From positions 1 to 41,536 of the forward strand of contig CAIXPF010000197.1 in NCBI GenBank assembly GCA_903921205.1: a DNA stretch of 41,536 bases, read 5' to 3'. The translations under genes were made by a program, and so were the position numbers. Source of the DNA: an uncultured Acidimicrobiia bacterium (GTDB lineage Bacteria; Actinomycetota; Acidimicrobiia; Acidimicrobiales; CAIXPF01). Under the pieces are notes generated by a model that was not told the DNA's origin, did no database searches, and saw nothing but the letters and a program-made list of their open reading frames with translations. Each line of letters starts with the position of its first letter. Within the stretch, counting starts at the first letter, position 1. Positions 1 to 7,872 of the stretch are shown one piece after another.

Positions 1-110
1 TCCAGGGTCGCGACCGCCACCACCCCGAGCCGGATGACGCCGGCGACGCCGGCGACGCCGCGCAGTAGGGTTCGCCCCCGACCGGCCGAGCCGCGGCCGG
101 CACGATGCAT
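1..110 (-). other. Possible 5' end of a divergent membrane or secreted protein gene (partial)
   Basis: On the minus strand an ATG at 110-108 opens a frame that stays open to the window edge (36 codons). It has an Arg/Gly-rich start (MHRAGRGSAGRGR) and then a hydrophobic stretch rich in Val, Ala, Gly and Leu, as in a signal peptide or first membrane helix. The competing reading is the last 21 codons of a plus-strand gene ending at TAG 66-68, which has an Asp/Ala/Gly tail. Both have high GC at third codon positions. The segment also holds a three-copy 9-bp repeat (gacgccggc) at about 46-70. The sequence to the left of the window would decide. Confidence 0.3.
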
Positions 111-124
111 CCCCGGGGGTTCGG

Positions 125-1042
125 ATGGACTTCGGTATCCACCTGCCGCAGCTCGGTCGCCAGGCGACACGGGCCAATCTCAAGAAGCTGGCGGTCCGTG
201 CCGACGAGCTGGGCTTCCACTCCGGCTGGGTGTCCGACCATGTCGCCTGGCCCGCGGCGACGCTGGAGTCGAAGTACCCCTACACCGACGACGGGTCCTT
301 CCCGGCGGGAGTGGACATGTCCTGGCTCGACCCGCTGGGCAGCCTGTTCTTCGTCGCTGCGGTCACCGAGCAGCTGCGGCTCGGGGTGACGGTGCTGATC
401 CTGGGCTACCGCTGGCCGATCCTGACCGCCAAGGCGTGGGCCAGCCTCGACGTGCTGTCCGAGGGTCGGGCCATCGTCGGGGTGGGCGTGGGCTGGATGC
501 GCGAGGAGTTCGAGGTCCTCGGCATGCCCTTCGACCACCGTGGCGCCCGGGCTGACGAGCAGCTCGATCTTTACCAGGCCTGCTTCACCCAGGACCGGCC
601 CAGCTTCGACGGGCGCTACTACCAGATCCCCGAGATCGGCTTCGCCCCCAAGCCGGTGCAGCAGCCGATGCCGATCTGGGTCGGCGGGGACACCGAGCCC
701 GCCTTCCGCCGTACCGTGAAGTACGGCTCGGCGTTCCACGCTGCGTTCCAGCCGATCGACGAGGTTGCCGCGGCCTGGGCCCGCATCGGCGAGCTGGCCG
801 ACGAGGCGGGACGGGACCGTTCGGAGATCACCCTCTCGATCCGGCTGTACCTCGATCCCGACGGGGCCATGGCGCCGGCGAAGTCGGTGTCGGGCTCCAC
901 CGAGCAGATGGCGGACACCATCGGTCGTTGGCGCGACATCGGCGTCGGGCACCTGCTGGTCGATCCGGTGGTACGGGGCGGGGTCGACGCCCGCATCGAG
1001 GCCATGGAGCACCTCATGACCGAGGTTCGGCCCCGCCTGTGA
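125..1042 (+). CDS. LLM-class F420-dependent oxidoreductase
   Basis: This 305-residue protein has the compact TIM-barrel signature of luciferase-like monooxygenase family flavin/F420 enzymes, closest in style to the Rv2161c group (TIGR03619). Visible blocks are an N-terminal MDFGIHLPQ strand, ELGFHSGWVSDHV near residue 35, a TEQLRLGVTVLILGYR block near 85-100, and LDVLSEGRAIVGVGVGWMREEF near 105-125. F420 rather than FMN is inferred from the family and the actinobacterial background. The ATG at 125 follows a G-rich stretch and places the first barrel strand at the N terminus as usual. The substrate is unknown. The gene is convergent with the phosphatase gene on its right and has no clear link to the polysaccharide locus. 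Confidence 0.85.
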   Translation: MDFGIHLPQLGRQATRANLKKLAVRADELGFHSGWVSDHVAWPAATLESKYPYTDDGSFPAGVDMSWLDPLGSLFFVAAVTEQLRLGVTVLILGYRWPILTAKAWASLDVLSEGRAIVGVGVGWMREEFEVLGMPFDHRGARADEQLDLYQACFTQDRPSFDGRYYQIPEIGFAPKPVQQPMPIWVGGDTEPAFRRTVKYGSAFHAAFQPIDEVAAAWARIGELADEAGRDRSEITLSIRLYLDPDGAMAPAKSVSGSTEQMADTIGRWRDIGVGHLLVDPVVRGGVDARIEAMEHLMTEVRPRL

Positions 1043-1112
1043 CCCGGCGGCGCGCTCGCCGGTCGCACCGGTCGCCGTACCCGACCGCCGCACCCGACCG
1101 CCGCACGTGCGG

Positions 1113-1826
1113 TCAGTGGGCGTTGAGCGGGTTGCGCTCGGTCTGCACGCCGGCGAGGTGGTGGTAGTCGTTGGCGCTGAGCACCACCCGCCGGTCGCCA
1201 CTCACCCGGATGGTGGTGATCGACGTGTGGTGGATGGCCATGACGGTGTCGACCCGGGCCTCGAAGCAGTGGGCGAGGTACGCGCCGATCACGCCGCCGT
1301 GGCAGGTGACGACCACCCGCTCGCCCGGGTGGGCGGCGGCGATGCCGTCGATGGTGGTGGTGACCCGACGGCGGAACGAGGCCGGGTCCTCGCAGTGCGG
1401 GTACGCGTCGTAGCGGCGCTCGCGGTGCGCCCGCGAGAAGATCTCGACCAGCTCGGCCTTCGTGTACACGTCGAGCAGGCGTTTGTCGCGGGGGAAGGAC
1501 TCCCACGGGTCGACCTCGCGGATCTCGTGCTCCTGGCGCGCATCGAGGCCGTGATGGCCGGCGATGGCCGCCGCGGTGTCGCGGGCCCGCTGCATGGTGG
1601 AGCAGTACACGGCGTCGATCGAGGTGGTGGCGAGGCGGGCACCCACCGCCGCGGCCTGACGCCGGCCGAGGTCGGTCAGCGGCGGGTCGTAGGCGTCGCC
1701 CATGGTCATGCCGTCGAAGAAGTACTGCTCGCCGTGACGGACCAGCAGCAGCTCGCACAGGCCGTCGAGGGAGGGCAGGAACGGGTTGTCGAGATCGACG
1801 CTGCGGACGCGGGCGGGTCGGTTCAC
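1113..1826 (-). CDS. Histidine phosphatase family protein
   Basis: This 237-residue protein is a branch-1 histidine phosphatase (phosphoglycerate-mutase-like). It shows the catalytic RHGE motif (R30-H31-G32), a TDLGRRQA block at 51-58, CSTMQRARDTA at 75-85, a likely general acid Glu in REVDPWE (about 104) and the second catalytic histidine in TCHGG (H176). I chose the GTG at 1826-1824, about 22 codons before RHG. The frame stays open far upstream, but that part is Arg/Pro-rich and lies opposite the kinase gene's C-terminal coding region. The gene lies downstream of the Wzz/BY-kinase gene on the same strand, 133 bp away with a hairpin between, so it is probably transcribed separately. Such enzymes act on phosphosugars, phosphoproteins or nucleotides, and the substrate cannot be read from the sequence. 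Confidence 0.85.
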   Translation of the reverse strand: MNRPARVRSVDLDNPFLPSLDGLCELLLVRHGEQYFFDGMTMGDAYDPPLTDLGRRQAAAVGARLATTSIDAVYCSTMQRARDTAAAIAGHHGLDARQEHEIREVDPWESFPRDKRLLDVYTKAELVEIFSRAHRERRYDAYPHCEDPASFRRRVTTTIDGIAAAHPGERVVVTCHGGVIGAYLAHCFEARVDTVMAIHHTSITTIRVSGDRRVVLSANDYHHLAGVQTERNPLNAH

Positions 1827-1866
1827 GGCCAGGAACCTACCCGTCCGGCGGCCCGGGCGACGCGAC

Positions 1867-1895
1867 GCTGCCCCCACCGTGGTGGTCGGGGCAGC
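1867..1895 (-). terminator. Hairpin after the Wzz/BY-kinase gene
   Basis: An inverted repeat GCTGCCCC / GGGGCAGC (8 bp arms at 1867-1874 and 1888-1895) has an inner CACC/GGTG pairing. It lies 65 bp beyond the kinase stop codon on the minus strand. No T-tract follows on either strand, so termination is plausible but not certain. Confidence 0.4.
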
Positions 1896-1959
1896 GGGTC
1901 GTCGTGGTGTCGGCCCGGTCGGTCGGCAGGGACCGCACTCGTTCCGGGCTCGGCGACCG

Positions 1960-3912
1960 TCAGCGCTTGGCTCCCTTGGTCTTGGCGGTGGCCTCGCCGG
2001 TGGGATTGCCGTCCTGGTCGATGCCGAGGTGCGCCCGGAGGTTGTCGAGCAGTGCCGGGTTGGCCGCCGGACCCGATCCCGCAGGGTTCGCCCCCGGGGT
2101 GCGGGCGGCCTTGGGCGAGGTGGCCAATGCCGGGGCCGGCGTCGGTCGCGACGCCGCTGCGGTGGTGCCGCCCGGCTTGCGGTTCGCCGGGGGCCTCGGG
2201 GCGGCCACCCGCGTGCTGGGGGCCGCGGCCACCGGTGACGGGTTGTGCCGGGGTGGGTTGGCTGCCGGCGCCGGGGCAGCGGTGCCGGTCTTGATGGCGG
2301 AAACCGGTGCGGCCGTGGCGGTGCGACGGCTCTTGCGGCTCCAGCGTCGCAGCCCACGCGTCGCCGTCGACCCGTGCGGCTCGTAGCCGTAGCCATAGCC
2401 GTAGCGACCGTGGCGCTGCTCGGTGGACTGGTTGAGCACGGTGCCGATCACCCGGGCATCGACATGGTTGAGCGATTCGAGCGCCCGGGTGATGTCGCGA
2501 CGGCGTGACACGCCGGCGGTGGTCACGAACAGCGTGCCGTCCACCGCCCGGGCGATGGTGAGGGCATCGGCGACGGGAAGCACCGGCGGTGCGTCGACGA
2601 TGACGGAGAAGCCCCGTTCGACGAGCTCCTGCAGCACCGCAGGGAAGGTCGGGACGTCGCTCGCCTGCTCGGTGGGCCACAGGAAGTCGGCGGCGTTCTC
2701 CGGGCTCGGCCCCGAGGTGATGACGAACAGGTCGGGGCACCCGGGTACCCGTTGCATGGCGGCGTCGAGGGCTGCGGTGCCGAGCATGACACTGGTCAGT
2801 CCGACCTCGTTCGGCAGGCCGAAGCGGTTGGCGATCATCGGCCTGCGCAGGTCGGCGTCGACGAGCACCACCGGGGTGCCGCTGCGGGCCATGGCCACGG
2901 CGAGGTGGCCGGCGACGGTGGACTTGCCCTCACCGGGCCGGCTGGAGGTCACCTGCAGGGTGCGCAACCCGCCACGAAGGCCGACGAACTGCACGGCGGC
3001 GCGCAGGTTGCGGAACGTCTCGCCGAGCAGCGAGGCCTGGAGTGGATCGGCGAGGTCGCCCGACATCCGGCGGGAGACCCTGGGGACCTGGGCGAGGGTG
3101 GTCGCAGCGCCGGTGACGCGCTCGAGGCCGTCCTTGGAGCGGACGCGGTCGTCGAGGTACTCGCGCAGCAACGCCAGCCCGACCCCCAGCATCAGGCCGA
3201 CCACGACGGCCAGGGCGGTCGTGCGCACCGGGGTGGGGCTGAACGGCTTCACCGGTTCGACCGCAGCCGACAACACCTGGGCGTTGGAGGCCGCGGCGAG
3301 GTCGCTCATCAGGTCCAGGCCGTTGGTGTACTGCTCGTAGAGGGCGATCTGACGGTCGAGGGCATCGCGCTGGGCGGTCAGCGTGGTGTCCTTCGGATCG
3401 AGGCGGGACCGCTGGGTCTTGAGCTCGTCGAGCTTGTCGCCGATGGCTCGCCGGGTGTTGGCCGAGCTGGCGACGATGCGCTGGCTGCGCAGGGCGATGA
3501 AGGTCTCGGCGTAGGTGTCCGCCGCCAGGGCGACCGCGTCGGGGCGGGACCCCACGGCGGTGAAGGTGAGCAGGTCGGCCGATTTCGACTGGCCGGCCAC
3601 GGTCACCCGCGACGCCCGGCCGAGCTTCTCGGCAACGGCGTCGGCCACGACCCGGCTGCGGGCGAAGACCAGCTCGTTCTCCAGCTGCCGGGCCACGTCG
3701 CGGACCTGGCTGGCCGTCGGGTCGAGGCTCTGGTTGGCGGTCTGGGCCGACATCAGGATCTGGGTCTGCGCCCGGTACTGCTTGGGCTGCGAGGAGGACC
3801 AGGCGAAGGCGATGGCCCCTGCGGCGACGGCGACGGCGACGATCAGCGGCCACCGGCGCCGGAGAACGCCCAGGTAGTCGGCCAGGGTCAACTCTGGCGA
3901 GTAGTGCTCCAC
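1960..3912 (-). CDS. Wzz-type chain-length regulator fused to BY-kinase (canonical)
   Basis: This 650-residue inner-membrane protein joins a Wzz/Cps2C-like polysaccharide co-polymerase to a bacterial tyrosine kinase. A first membrane helix (about 22-40) follows the LADYLGVLRRRWP start. A periplasmic coiled region and a second helix near 240-260 precede the cytoplasmic kinase. Kinase motifs are intact: Walker A SSRPGEGKST (K330), Walker A' DADLRRP (D352, D354) and Walker B VIVDAPP (D440). A tyrosine cluster RYGYGYGYEP (Y504, Y506, Y508, Y510) matches the autophosphorylated tails of BY-kinases. Unusually, about 140 Ala/Pro/Thr-rich residues follow the cluster and end in a less biased NPALLDNLRAHLGI segment. 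The GTG start at 3912 has AAGGAG ten bases upstream. It is divergent from cysC and most likely controls polymer length and export. Confidence 0.92.
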   Translation of the reverse strand: MEHYSPELTLADYLGVLRRRWPLIVAVAVAAGAIAFAWSSSQPKQYRAQTQILMSAQTANQSLDPTASQVRDVARQLENELVFARSRVVADAVAEKLGRASRVTVAGQSKSADLLTFTAVGSRPDAVALAADTYAETFIALRSQRIVASSANTRRAIGDKLDELKTQRSRLDPKDTTLTAQRDALDRQIALYEQYTNGLDLMSDLAAASNAQVLSAAVEPVKPFSPTPVRTTALAVVVGLMLGVGLALLREYLDDRVRSKDGLERVTGAATTLAQVPRVSRRMSGDLADPLQASLLGETFRNLRAAVQFVGLRGGLRTLQVTSSRPGEGKSTVAGHLAVAMARSGTPVVLVDADLRRPMIANRFGLPNEVGLTSVMLGTAALDAAMQRVPGCPDLFVITSGPSPENAADFLWPTEQASDVPTFPAVLQELVERGFSVIVDAPPVLPVADALTIARAVDGTLFVTTAGVSRRRDITRALESLNHVDARVIGTVLNQSTEQRHGRYGYGYGYEPHGSTATRGLRRWSRKSRRTATAAPVSAIKTGTAAPAPAANPPRHNPSPVAAAPSTRVAAPRPPANRKPGGTTAAASRPTPAPALATSPKAARTPGANPAGSGPAANPALLDNLRAHLGIDQDGNPTGEATAKTKGAKR

Positions 3913-3943
3913 AGCCGTGGATCTCCTTGCTCGGCGTCGGACA

Positions 3944-3949
3944 ACAGTA
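3944..3949 (-). promoter_or_regulatory. Candidate -10 of the Wzz/BY-kinase promoter
   Basis: On the minus strand TACTGT lies about 32 bp before the GTG start, with a weak -35 (ACGACA) 16 bp further upstream. A GGTAAC element (3970-3975) overlaps the -35 side. The 261-bp divergent region to cysC holds this promoter and the cysC promoter and no other gene. Confidence 0.4.
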
Positions 3950-4160
3950 GGGCGGGGTTTCGGGCTGTCGTTACCGCAGGACGGTGAACGCAGCGCCGCC
4001 GGACGGAGGCCGTGCCGTTGTGGTGGTCGGTCTCCCAGCAGGGTACGGACGCTCGGCCGGCGGGCAATCGGTCGAAAGCCCCGTACCCCAAGGCGAATGA
4101 CCGCGTCCACGGTGTCGGCAGGCAGCGGTCGTCGAGGGTCCCGTTCCGGTGGACCGGCCC

Positions 4161-4173
4161 TACACTTCCGGTC
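4161..4173 (+). promoter_or_regulatory. cysC: Leaderless-type promoter of cysC
   Basis: TACACT (4161-4166) is a good actinobacterial -10 box and lies exactly 7 bp before the ATG at 4174. No Shine-Dalgarno sequence precedes the start. This spacing is typical of leaderless actinobacterial mRNAs, where transcription begins at the A of ATG. No convincing -35 is visible. Confidence 0.55.
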
Positions 4174-4788
4174 ATGCCCGAACCGACGGCGAACATCCGC
4201 TGGCATGCCCCTGAACTGACCCGGGAGGAGCGCTGGGCCCGGGCCGGTCAACGCGGGGCGACCGTGTGGTTCACCGGCCTGTCGGGGTCGGGGAAGTCGA
4301 CCGTGGCAGCCGCGGTCGAGCGGGCCCTTTTCGATGCCGGCCACGTGTCGTACCTGCTCGACGGCGACAATGTCCGCTACGGGCTCAACGCCGGGCTGGG
4401 GTTCTCGCCGGAGGATCGTGACGAGAACGTACGTCGGTTGTCGGAGGCGGCGGCCCTGTTCGCCGATGCCGGCGTCGTCTGCCTGGTGTCGGCCATCAGC
4501 CCGTACCGCCACCAGCGGGCTGCGGCGCGCGCGGCCCATGAACGTGGCGATGTGGCGTTCGTCGAGGTGTGGGTCGCCACCCCGATCGAGGAATGCGAGC
4601 GGCGCGACCCCAAGGGGTTGTACCGCAAGGCCCGCAGCGGCGAGATCACCGGGTTCACCGGCATCGATGCCCCCTACGAGGCCCCCGAGGCGGCCGACCT
4701 CGTGATCGGCGGGGAGCCGACCCCGCTCGAGGTCCTCGTCGAGCGGGTGGTCGGCCTCCTCGCCGAGCGAGGGATCGTCAGCCCCTGA
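4174..4788 (+). CDS. cysC: Adenylylsulfate kinase (stand-alone CysC)
   Basis: This 204-residue protein phosphorylates APS with ATP to give PAPS, the universal sulfate donor. All family motifs are present: P-loop GLSGSGKST (K41), DGDNVRYGLNAGLGF near 60-75, DRDENVRR, ISPYRHQR near 107-116, RRDPKGLYRKARSGEI near 140-160 and GFTGIDAPYE. Length matches the usual 200 residues. The ATG at 4174 is chosen because it fits the family length and a leaderless -10 box; the frame is open further left but has no family sequence there. It is the only gene on its strand here and its last 11 bp overlap the end of the convergent cysN-cysC gene. With four sulfotransferases downstream, supply of PAPS for polysaccharide sulfation is the likely role. 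Confidence 0.95.
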   Translation: MPEPTANIRWHAPELTREERWARAGQRGATVWFTGLSGSGKSTVAAAVERALFDAGHVSYLLDGDNVRYGLNAGLGFSPEDRDENVRRLSEAAALFADAGVVCLVSAISPYRHQRAAARAAHERGDVAFVEVWVATPIEECERRDPKGLYRKARSGEITGFTGIDAPYEAPEAADLVIGGEPTPLEVLVERVVGLLAERGIVSP

Positions 4789-6715
4789 GGATGCCGCGCC
4801 GGCGCAGCAGGGCCACGATCTGTTCGACGCAGGCTGCGGTGTCGCGGCCGACGGTGTCGAGGGTCAGGTCGGCGTCGGCCGGCCGGTCGTAGGTGGCCGA
4901 AACGCCCGGGAACTGCGGGATCTCGCCCCGGTCGGCGGCCTCGTAGAGGCCTTCGGCGTCGCGCTCGCGGCACACGTCGAGCGGCGTGTCGACGAACACC
5001 TCGATGAACCGGTTGCGGCCGATCAGTTCCCGTGCACGCTCGCGCACGCTCGATTTCGGTGCGGCGAGGGCGCAGATGGCGATGATGCCCTGATCGTTGA
5101 GCAGACGGGCGATCTCCGCCGTACGGCGCGCGTTCTCGGAGCGCTCCTGGGCGCTGAAGCCGAGATCGCGGCTGATACCGAGCCGCATGTTCTCGCCGTC
5201 GAGGCGCACCGTGGTCCAGCCGGCGTCGAACAGGGTTCGCTCGAGGGCCCGGGCGATGGTGGTCTTCCCGGCTGCGGTGAGCCCGGTCAGGAACACCGTG
5301 GCACCGGCCTGATTGAGGCGTTGCTCGCGTTCGTCGATGTCGATCGAGCTCGAACGGCCGGTGATCCGACGGTTCGGGGTGGCGTCCCAGGCGTCGGTCG
5401 CGGGCAGCAGCATGCCGGCGGCGACCGTGGCGTTGGTCAGCCGGTCCACCAGGATGAACGAACCGGTGGTCCGGTTCTCCTCGTAGCCGTCGAAGAGCAG
5501 CTCCCGGTCCGAGCGCAGCGTGCAGCGGGCGATGTCGTTGAGGGCGAGCTGTTCCGCCGGCACCTGCTCGAGGGTGGTGATGTCGATGCGGTGCTCGATA
5601 CGGTCGATGGTGGTGTTCGAGTAGCGGTTGTTGTGCATCATGAGGAACGAGCGGCCGGTGGCCACCTCGTCCTCGGCCATCCACACCACGTTGGCCGCGA
5701 CGACGTGGCTTCGGGCCACGGTGTCGCCGCGGTGCACGATCACGTCACCGCGGGAGGCGTCGACCTCGTCGGCGAAGGTCAGCACGACCGAACGGCCGGG
5801 TCCGGCCTCGCGCAGGTCGCCGTCGAAGCTCACGATGCGCTCGACGGTGGTGGTGACCCCGGAGGGAACCACCTCGACGCGGTCACCGGGGCGGACGACC
5901 CCGGCGGCGACCGTGCCGGCGTAGCCCCGGAAGTCGAGATCGGGTCGTACGACCAGCTGCACCGGGAAGCGCAGCTGCTCGACGGTGGCCCGGGGGCGCA
6001 ACTCGACGTGCTCGAGGTGTTCCATGAGCGTCGGACCGTCGTACCAGTCCATCGCCTCGGACCGGTCCACCACGTTGTCGCCGTTGAGCGCCGACAGCGG
6101 GATGAACAGCGGGTCGGTGATCCCGACGCGATCGGCGATCTCGGTACGGTACGCGGCGCTGATGGTGTCGAAGACCTCCTGCGACCAGTCGCACAGGTCC
6201 ATCTTGTTGACGGCCACCACCACGTGGCGGATGCCGAGCAGCGCAGCGATGGAGCTGTGCCGGCGGGTCTGGGGCAACAGCCCCTTGCGGGCGTCGATGA
6301 GGATGATGGCCAGATCACAGGTCGATGCGCCGGTCACCATGTTGCGGGTGTACTGCTCGTGGCCGGGGGTGTCGGCGATGATGAACTTCCGCCTCGACGT
6401 GGAGAAGTACCGGGAGGCGACGTCGATGGTGATGCCCTGCTCGCGTTCGGCCTTGAGGCCGTCCATGAGCAGCGCCAGGTCGACCTGGTCGCCGGCATGA
6501 CCGTGGCTCGACGAGTCCTTGGCCACCGCGGCCAGCTGGTCCTCGTAGAGCAGCTTCGAGTCGTACAGCAGCCTCCCGATGAGGGTGGACTTGCCGTCGT
6601 CGACCGAGCCGCAGGTGAGCAACCGCAGCAGGTCCTTGTTCTGGTGCTCGTTGAGATAGGCGATGATGTCGGTCTCGATCAGATCCGACTGGTGGGCCCC
6701 ACCGGAGCTCGACAT
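4778..6715 (-). CDS. cysN: Bifunctional sulfate adenylyltransferase large subunit / APS kinase (CysN-CysC fusion)
   Basis: This 645-residue protein has a translation-factor-like GTPase (CysN) from about 20 to 450 and a CysC-type domain from about 465. CysN motifs are G1 GSVDDGKST (K42), DTPGHEQYTRNM and NKMDL, followed by EF-Tu-like beta domains. With CysD it makes APS from ATP and sulfate, driven by GTP hydrolysis. The CysC part keeps a P-loop (GLTAAGKTT, K484) and DGENMRLGISRDLGF. It departs from the family elsewhere: ISPYR is replaced by AAPKS, RDPKGLYxKAR by RDAEGLYEAAD, and GFTGIDxPYE by QFPGVSATYD. The fused kinase may therefore be weak or altered, with the stand-alone CysC doing the second step. 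The ATG start overlaps the cysD stop (TGATG), so the two are translationally coupled. Confidence 0.93.
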   Translation of the reverse strand: MSSSGGAHQSDLIETDIIAYLNEHQNKDLLRLLTCGSVDDGKSTLIGRLLYDSKLLYEDQLAAVAKDSSSHGHAGDQVDLALLMDGLKAEREQGITIDVASRYFSTSRRKFIIADTPGHEQYTRNMVTGASTCDLAIILIDARKGLLPQTRRHSSIAALLGIRHVVVAVNKMDLCDWSQEVFDTISAAYRTEIADRVGITDPLFIPLSALNGDNVVDRSEAMDWYDGPTLMEHLEHVELRPRATVEQLRFPVQLVVRPDLDFRGYAGTVAAGVVRPGDRVEVVPSGVTTTVERIVSFDGDLREAGPGRSVVLTFADEVDASRGDVIVHRGDTVARSHVVAANVVWMAEDEVATGRSFLMMHNNRYSNTTIDRIEHRIDITTLEQVPAEQLALNDIARCTLRSDRELLFDGYEENRTTGSFILVDRLTNATVAAGMLLPATDAWDATPNRRITGRSSSIDIDEREQRLNQAGATVFLTGLTAAGKTTIARALERTLFDAGWTTVRLDGENMRLGISRDLGFSAQERSENARRTAEIARLLNDQGIIAICALAAPKSSVRERARELIGRNRFIEVFVDTPLDVCRERDAEGLYEAADRGEIPQFPGVSATYDRPADADLTLDTVGRDTAACVEQIVALLRRRGILRG

Positions 6716-7653
6716 CAGAAGTACCCTTCCCGCTTCTTCTCTTCCATGGATCCGGACTGGTCGTAGTCGATGACCCGGCCCTCCCGTTCGGAACGGGTGG
6801 CCAGCAGCATCTCCTGGATGATGTCGGGCAGGGTCTGGGCGCTGGACTCGACCGCACCCGACAGCGGGTAGCACCCGAGGGTGCGGAAACGGATCGAGCG
6901 AAGCTCCGGCTCCTCGCCCGCCTCGAAACGGAACCGCTCGTCATCGATCATGATGAGGTTGCCGTCGCGCTGCACGACCGGGCGTTCGGCGGCGTAGTAG
7001 AGCGGCACGATCGGGATGGATTCGAGCCAGATGTACTGCCAGATGTCGAGCTCGGTCCAGTTGCTCAGCGGGAACACCCGGATCGACTCGCCCTTGTGGT
7101 GACGGCCGTTGTAGGCCCGCCACAGCTCGGGCCGCTGGTTCTTGGGGTCCCAGCGGTGGAAACGGTCCCGGAAGGAGAACACCCGCTCCTTGGCCCGGGA
7201 CTTCTCCTCGTCGCGGCGGGCGCCACCGAAGGCGGCATCGAAGCCGTGCAGGTCGAGCGCCTGCTTGAGGGCCTGCGTCTTCATGATGTCGGTGTAGTTG
7301 CGTGAACCGTGGTCGAAGGGGTTGATGCCGGCGGCGACCCCTTCCTGGTTGGTGTGCACGATCAGGTCGAGGCCGAGCTCGGCCGCCGTTCGGTCGCGGA
7401 AGGCGATCATGTCCCGGAACTTCCACGTCGTGTCGACGTGCAACAACGGGAAGGGGATGCGGCCGGGCCAGAAGGCCTTGCGGGCCAGGTGCAGCATCAC
7501 CGCCGAGTCCTTGCCGATCGAGTACATCATGACCGGCTTGTCGAACTGCGCCACGACCTCGCGCATGATGTGGATCGCCTCGGCCTCGAGCTCCTCGAGG
7601 TGGGTGATGTGGGCGGGGCCGGCGGCATCCGCCAGCAGAGCTTCAGCAACCAT
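6715..7653 (-). CDS. cysD: Sulfate adenylyltransferase subunit 2 (CysD)
   Basis: This 312-residue protein is the ATP-pyrophosphatase (PP-loop) subunit of ATP sulfurylase and forms APS with CysN. The [14 protein letters not shown]-loop is near residues 44-55, followed by [45 protein letters not shown] and [15 protein letters not shown], all close to the family standard. Length is normal and the C-terminal EEKKREGYF is the usual CysD ending. The ATG at 7653 has AAGGAAG just upstream. It is the first gene of a two-gene operon with cysN-cysC. No PAPS reductase or sulfite reductase is nearby, which favours a role in sulfation over cysteine synthesis, although a housekeeping role cannot be excluded. 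Confidence 0.96.
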   Translation of the reverse strand: MVAEALLADAAGPAHITHLEELEAEAIHIMREVVAQFDKPVMMYSIGKDSAVMLHLARKAFWPGRIPFPLLHVDTTWKFRDMIAFRDRTAAELGLDLIVHTNQEGVAAGINPFDHGSRNYTDIMKTQALKQALDLHGFDAAFGGARRDEEKSRAKERVFSFRDRFHRWDPKNQRPELWRAYNGRHHKGESIRVFPLSNWTELDIWQYIWLESIPIVPLYYAAERPVVQRDGNLIMIDDERFRFEAGEEPELRSIRFRTLGCYPLSGAVESSAQTLPDIIQEMLLATRSEREGRVIDYDQSGSMEEKKREGYF

Positions 7654-7721
7654 GAAGCTTCCTTTCTGCCAGCAACTGGCGCGAACGGCCGACCGTGGTG
7701 GCCGTGTCGTCGATCGAGTCG

Positions 7722-7727
7722 AACGTA
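7722..7727 (-). promoter_or_regulatory. Candidate -10 of the cysD-cysNC operon
   Basis: On the minus strand TACGTT sits about 70 bp before the cysD start, with no strong -35. Two direct GCGACG hexamers at 7733-7738 and 7752-7757 flank the upstream side and could be an operator. The rest of the 219-bp divergent region to the GT4 gene shows nothing I can name. Confidence 0.3.
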
Positions 7728-7872
7728 CCTTTGCGACGAAACGGAAACAGTGCGACGTTCATCCCATGCCGCACAGTTGCCACCGTGAACCTACGAGTGG
7801 TTCGCTACTCCGCGTGAGGGTCGACGTGAGACTTCGGACAGGCCATTCGTCAGTACTTCCGGGCTCGGTCCG

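Noticed and set aside
1078-1110. Two copies of a 13-bp CCCGACCGCCGCA repeat and a CCGCACGTGCGG palindrome between convergent genes
   Set aside because: Possibly a weak terminator, but the stem is short, there is no T-tract and the DNA is of low complexity.
3913-4539. Upstream extension of the Wzz/BY-kinase frame by 209 codons
   Set aside because: The extension is Arg/Pro-rich, crosses the cysC promoter and overlaps cysC. The GTG at 3912 has a good AAGGAG and begins exactly at the Wzz-like LADYLGVLRRRW sequence.
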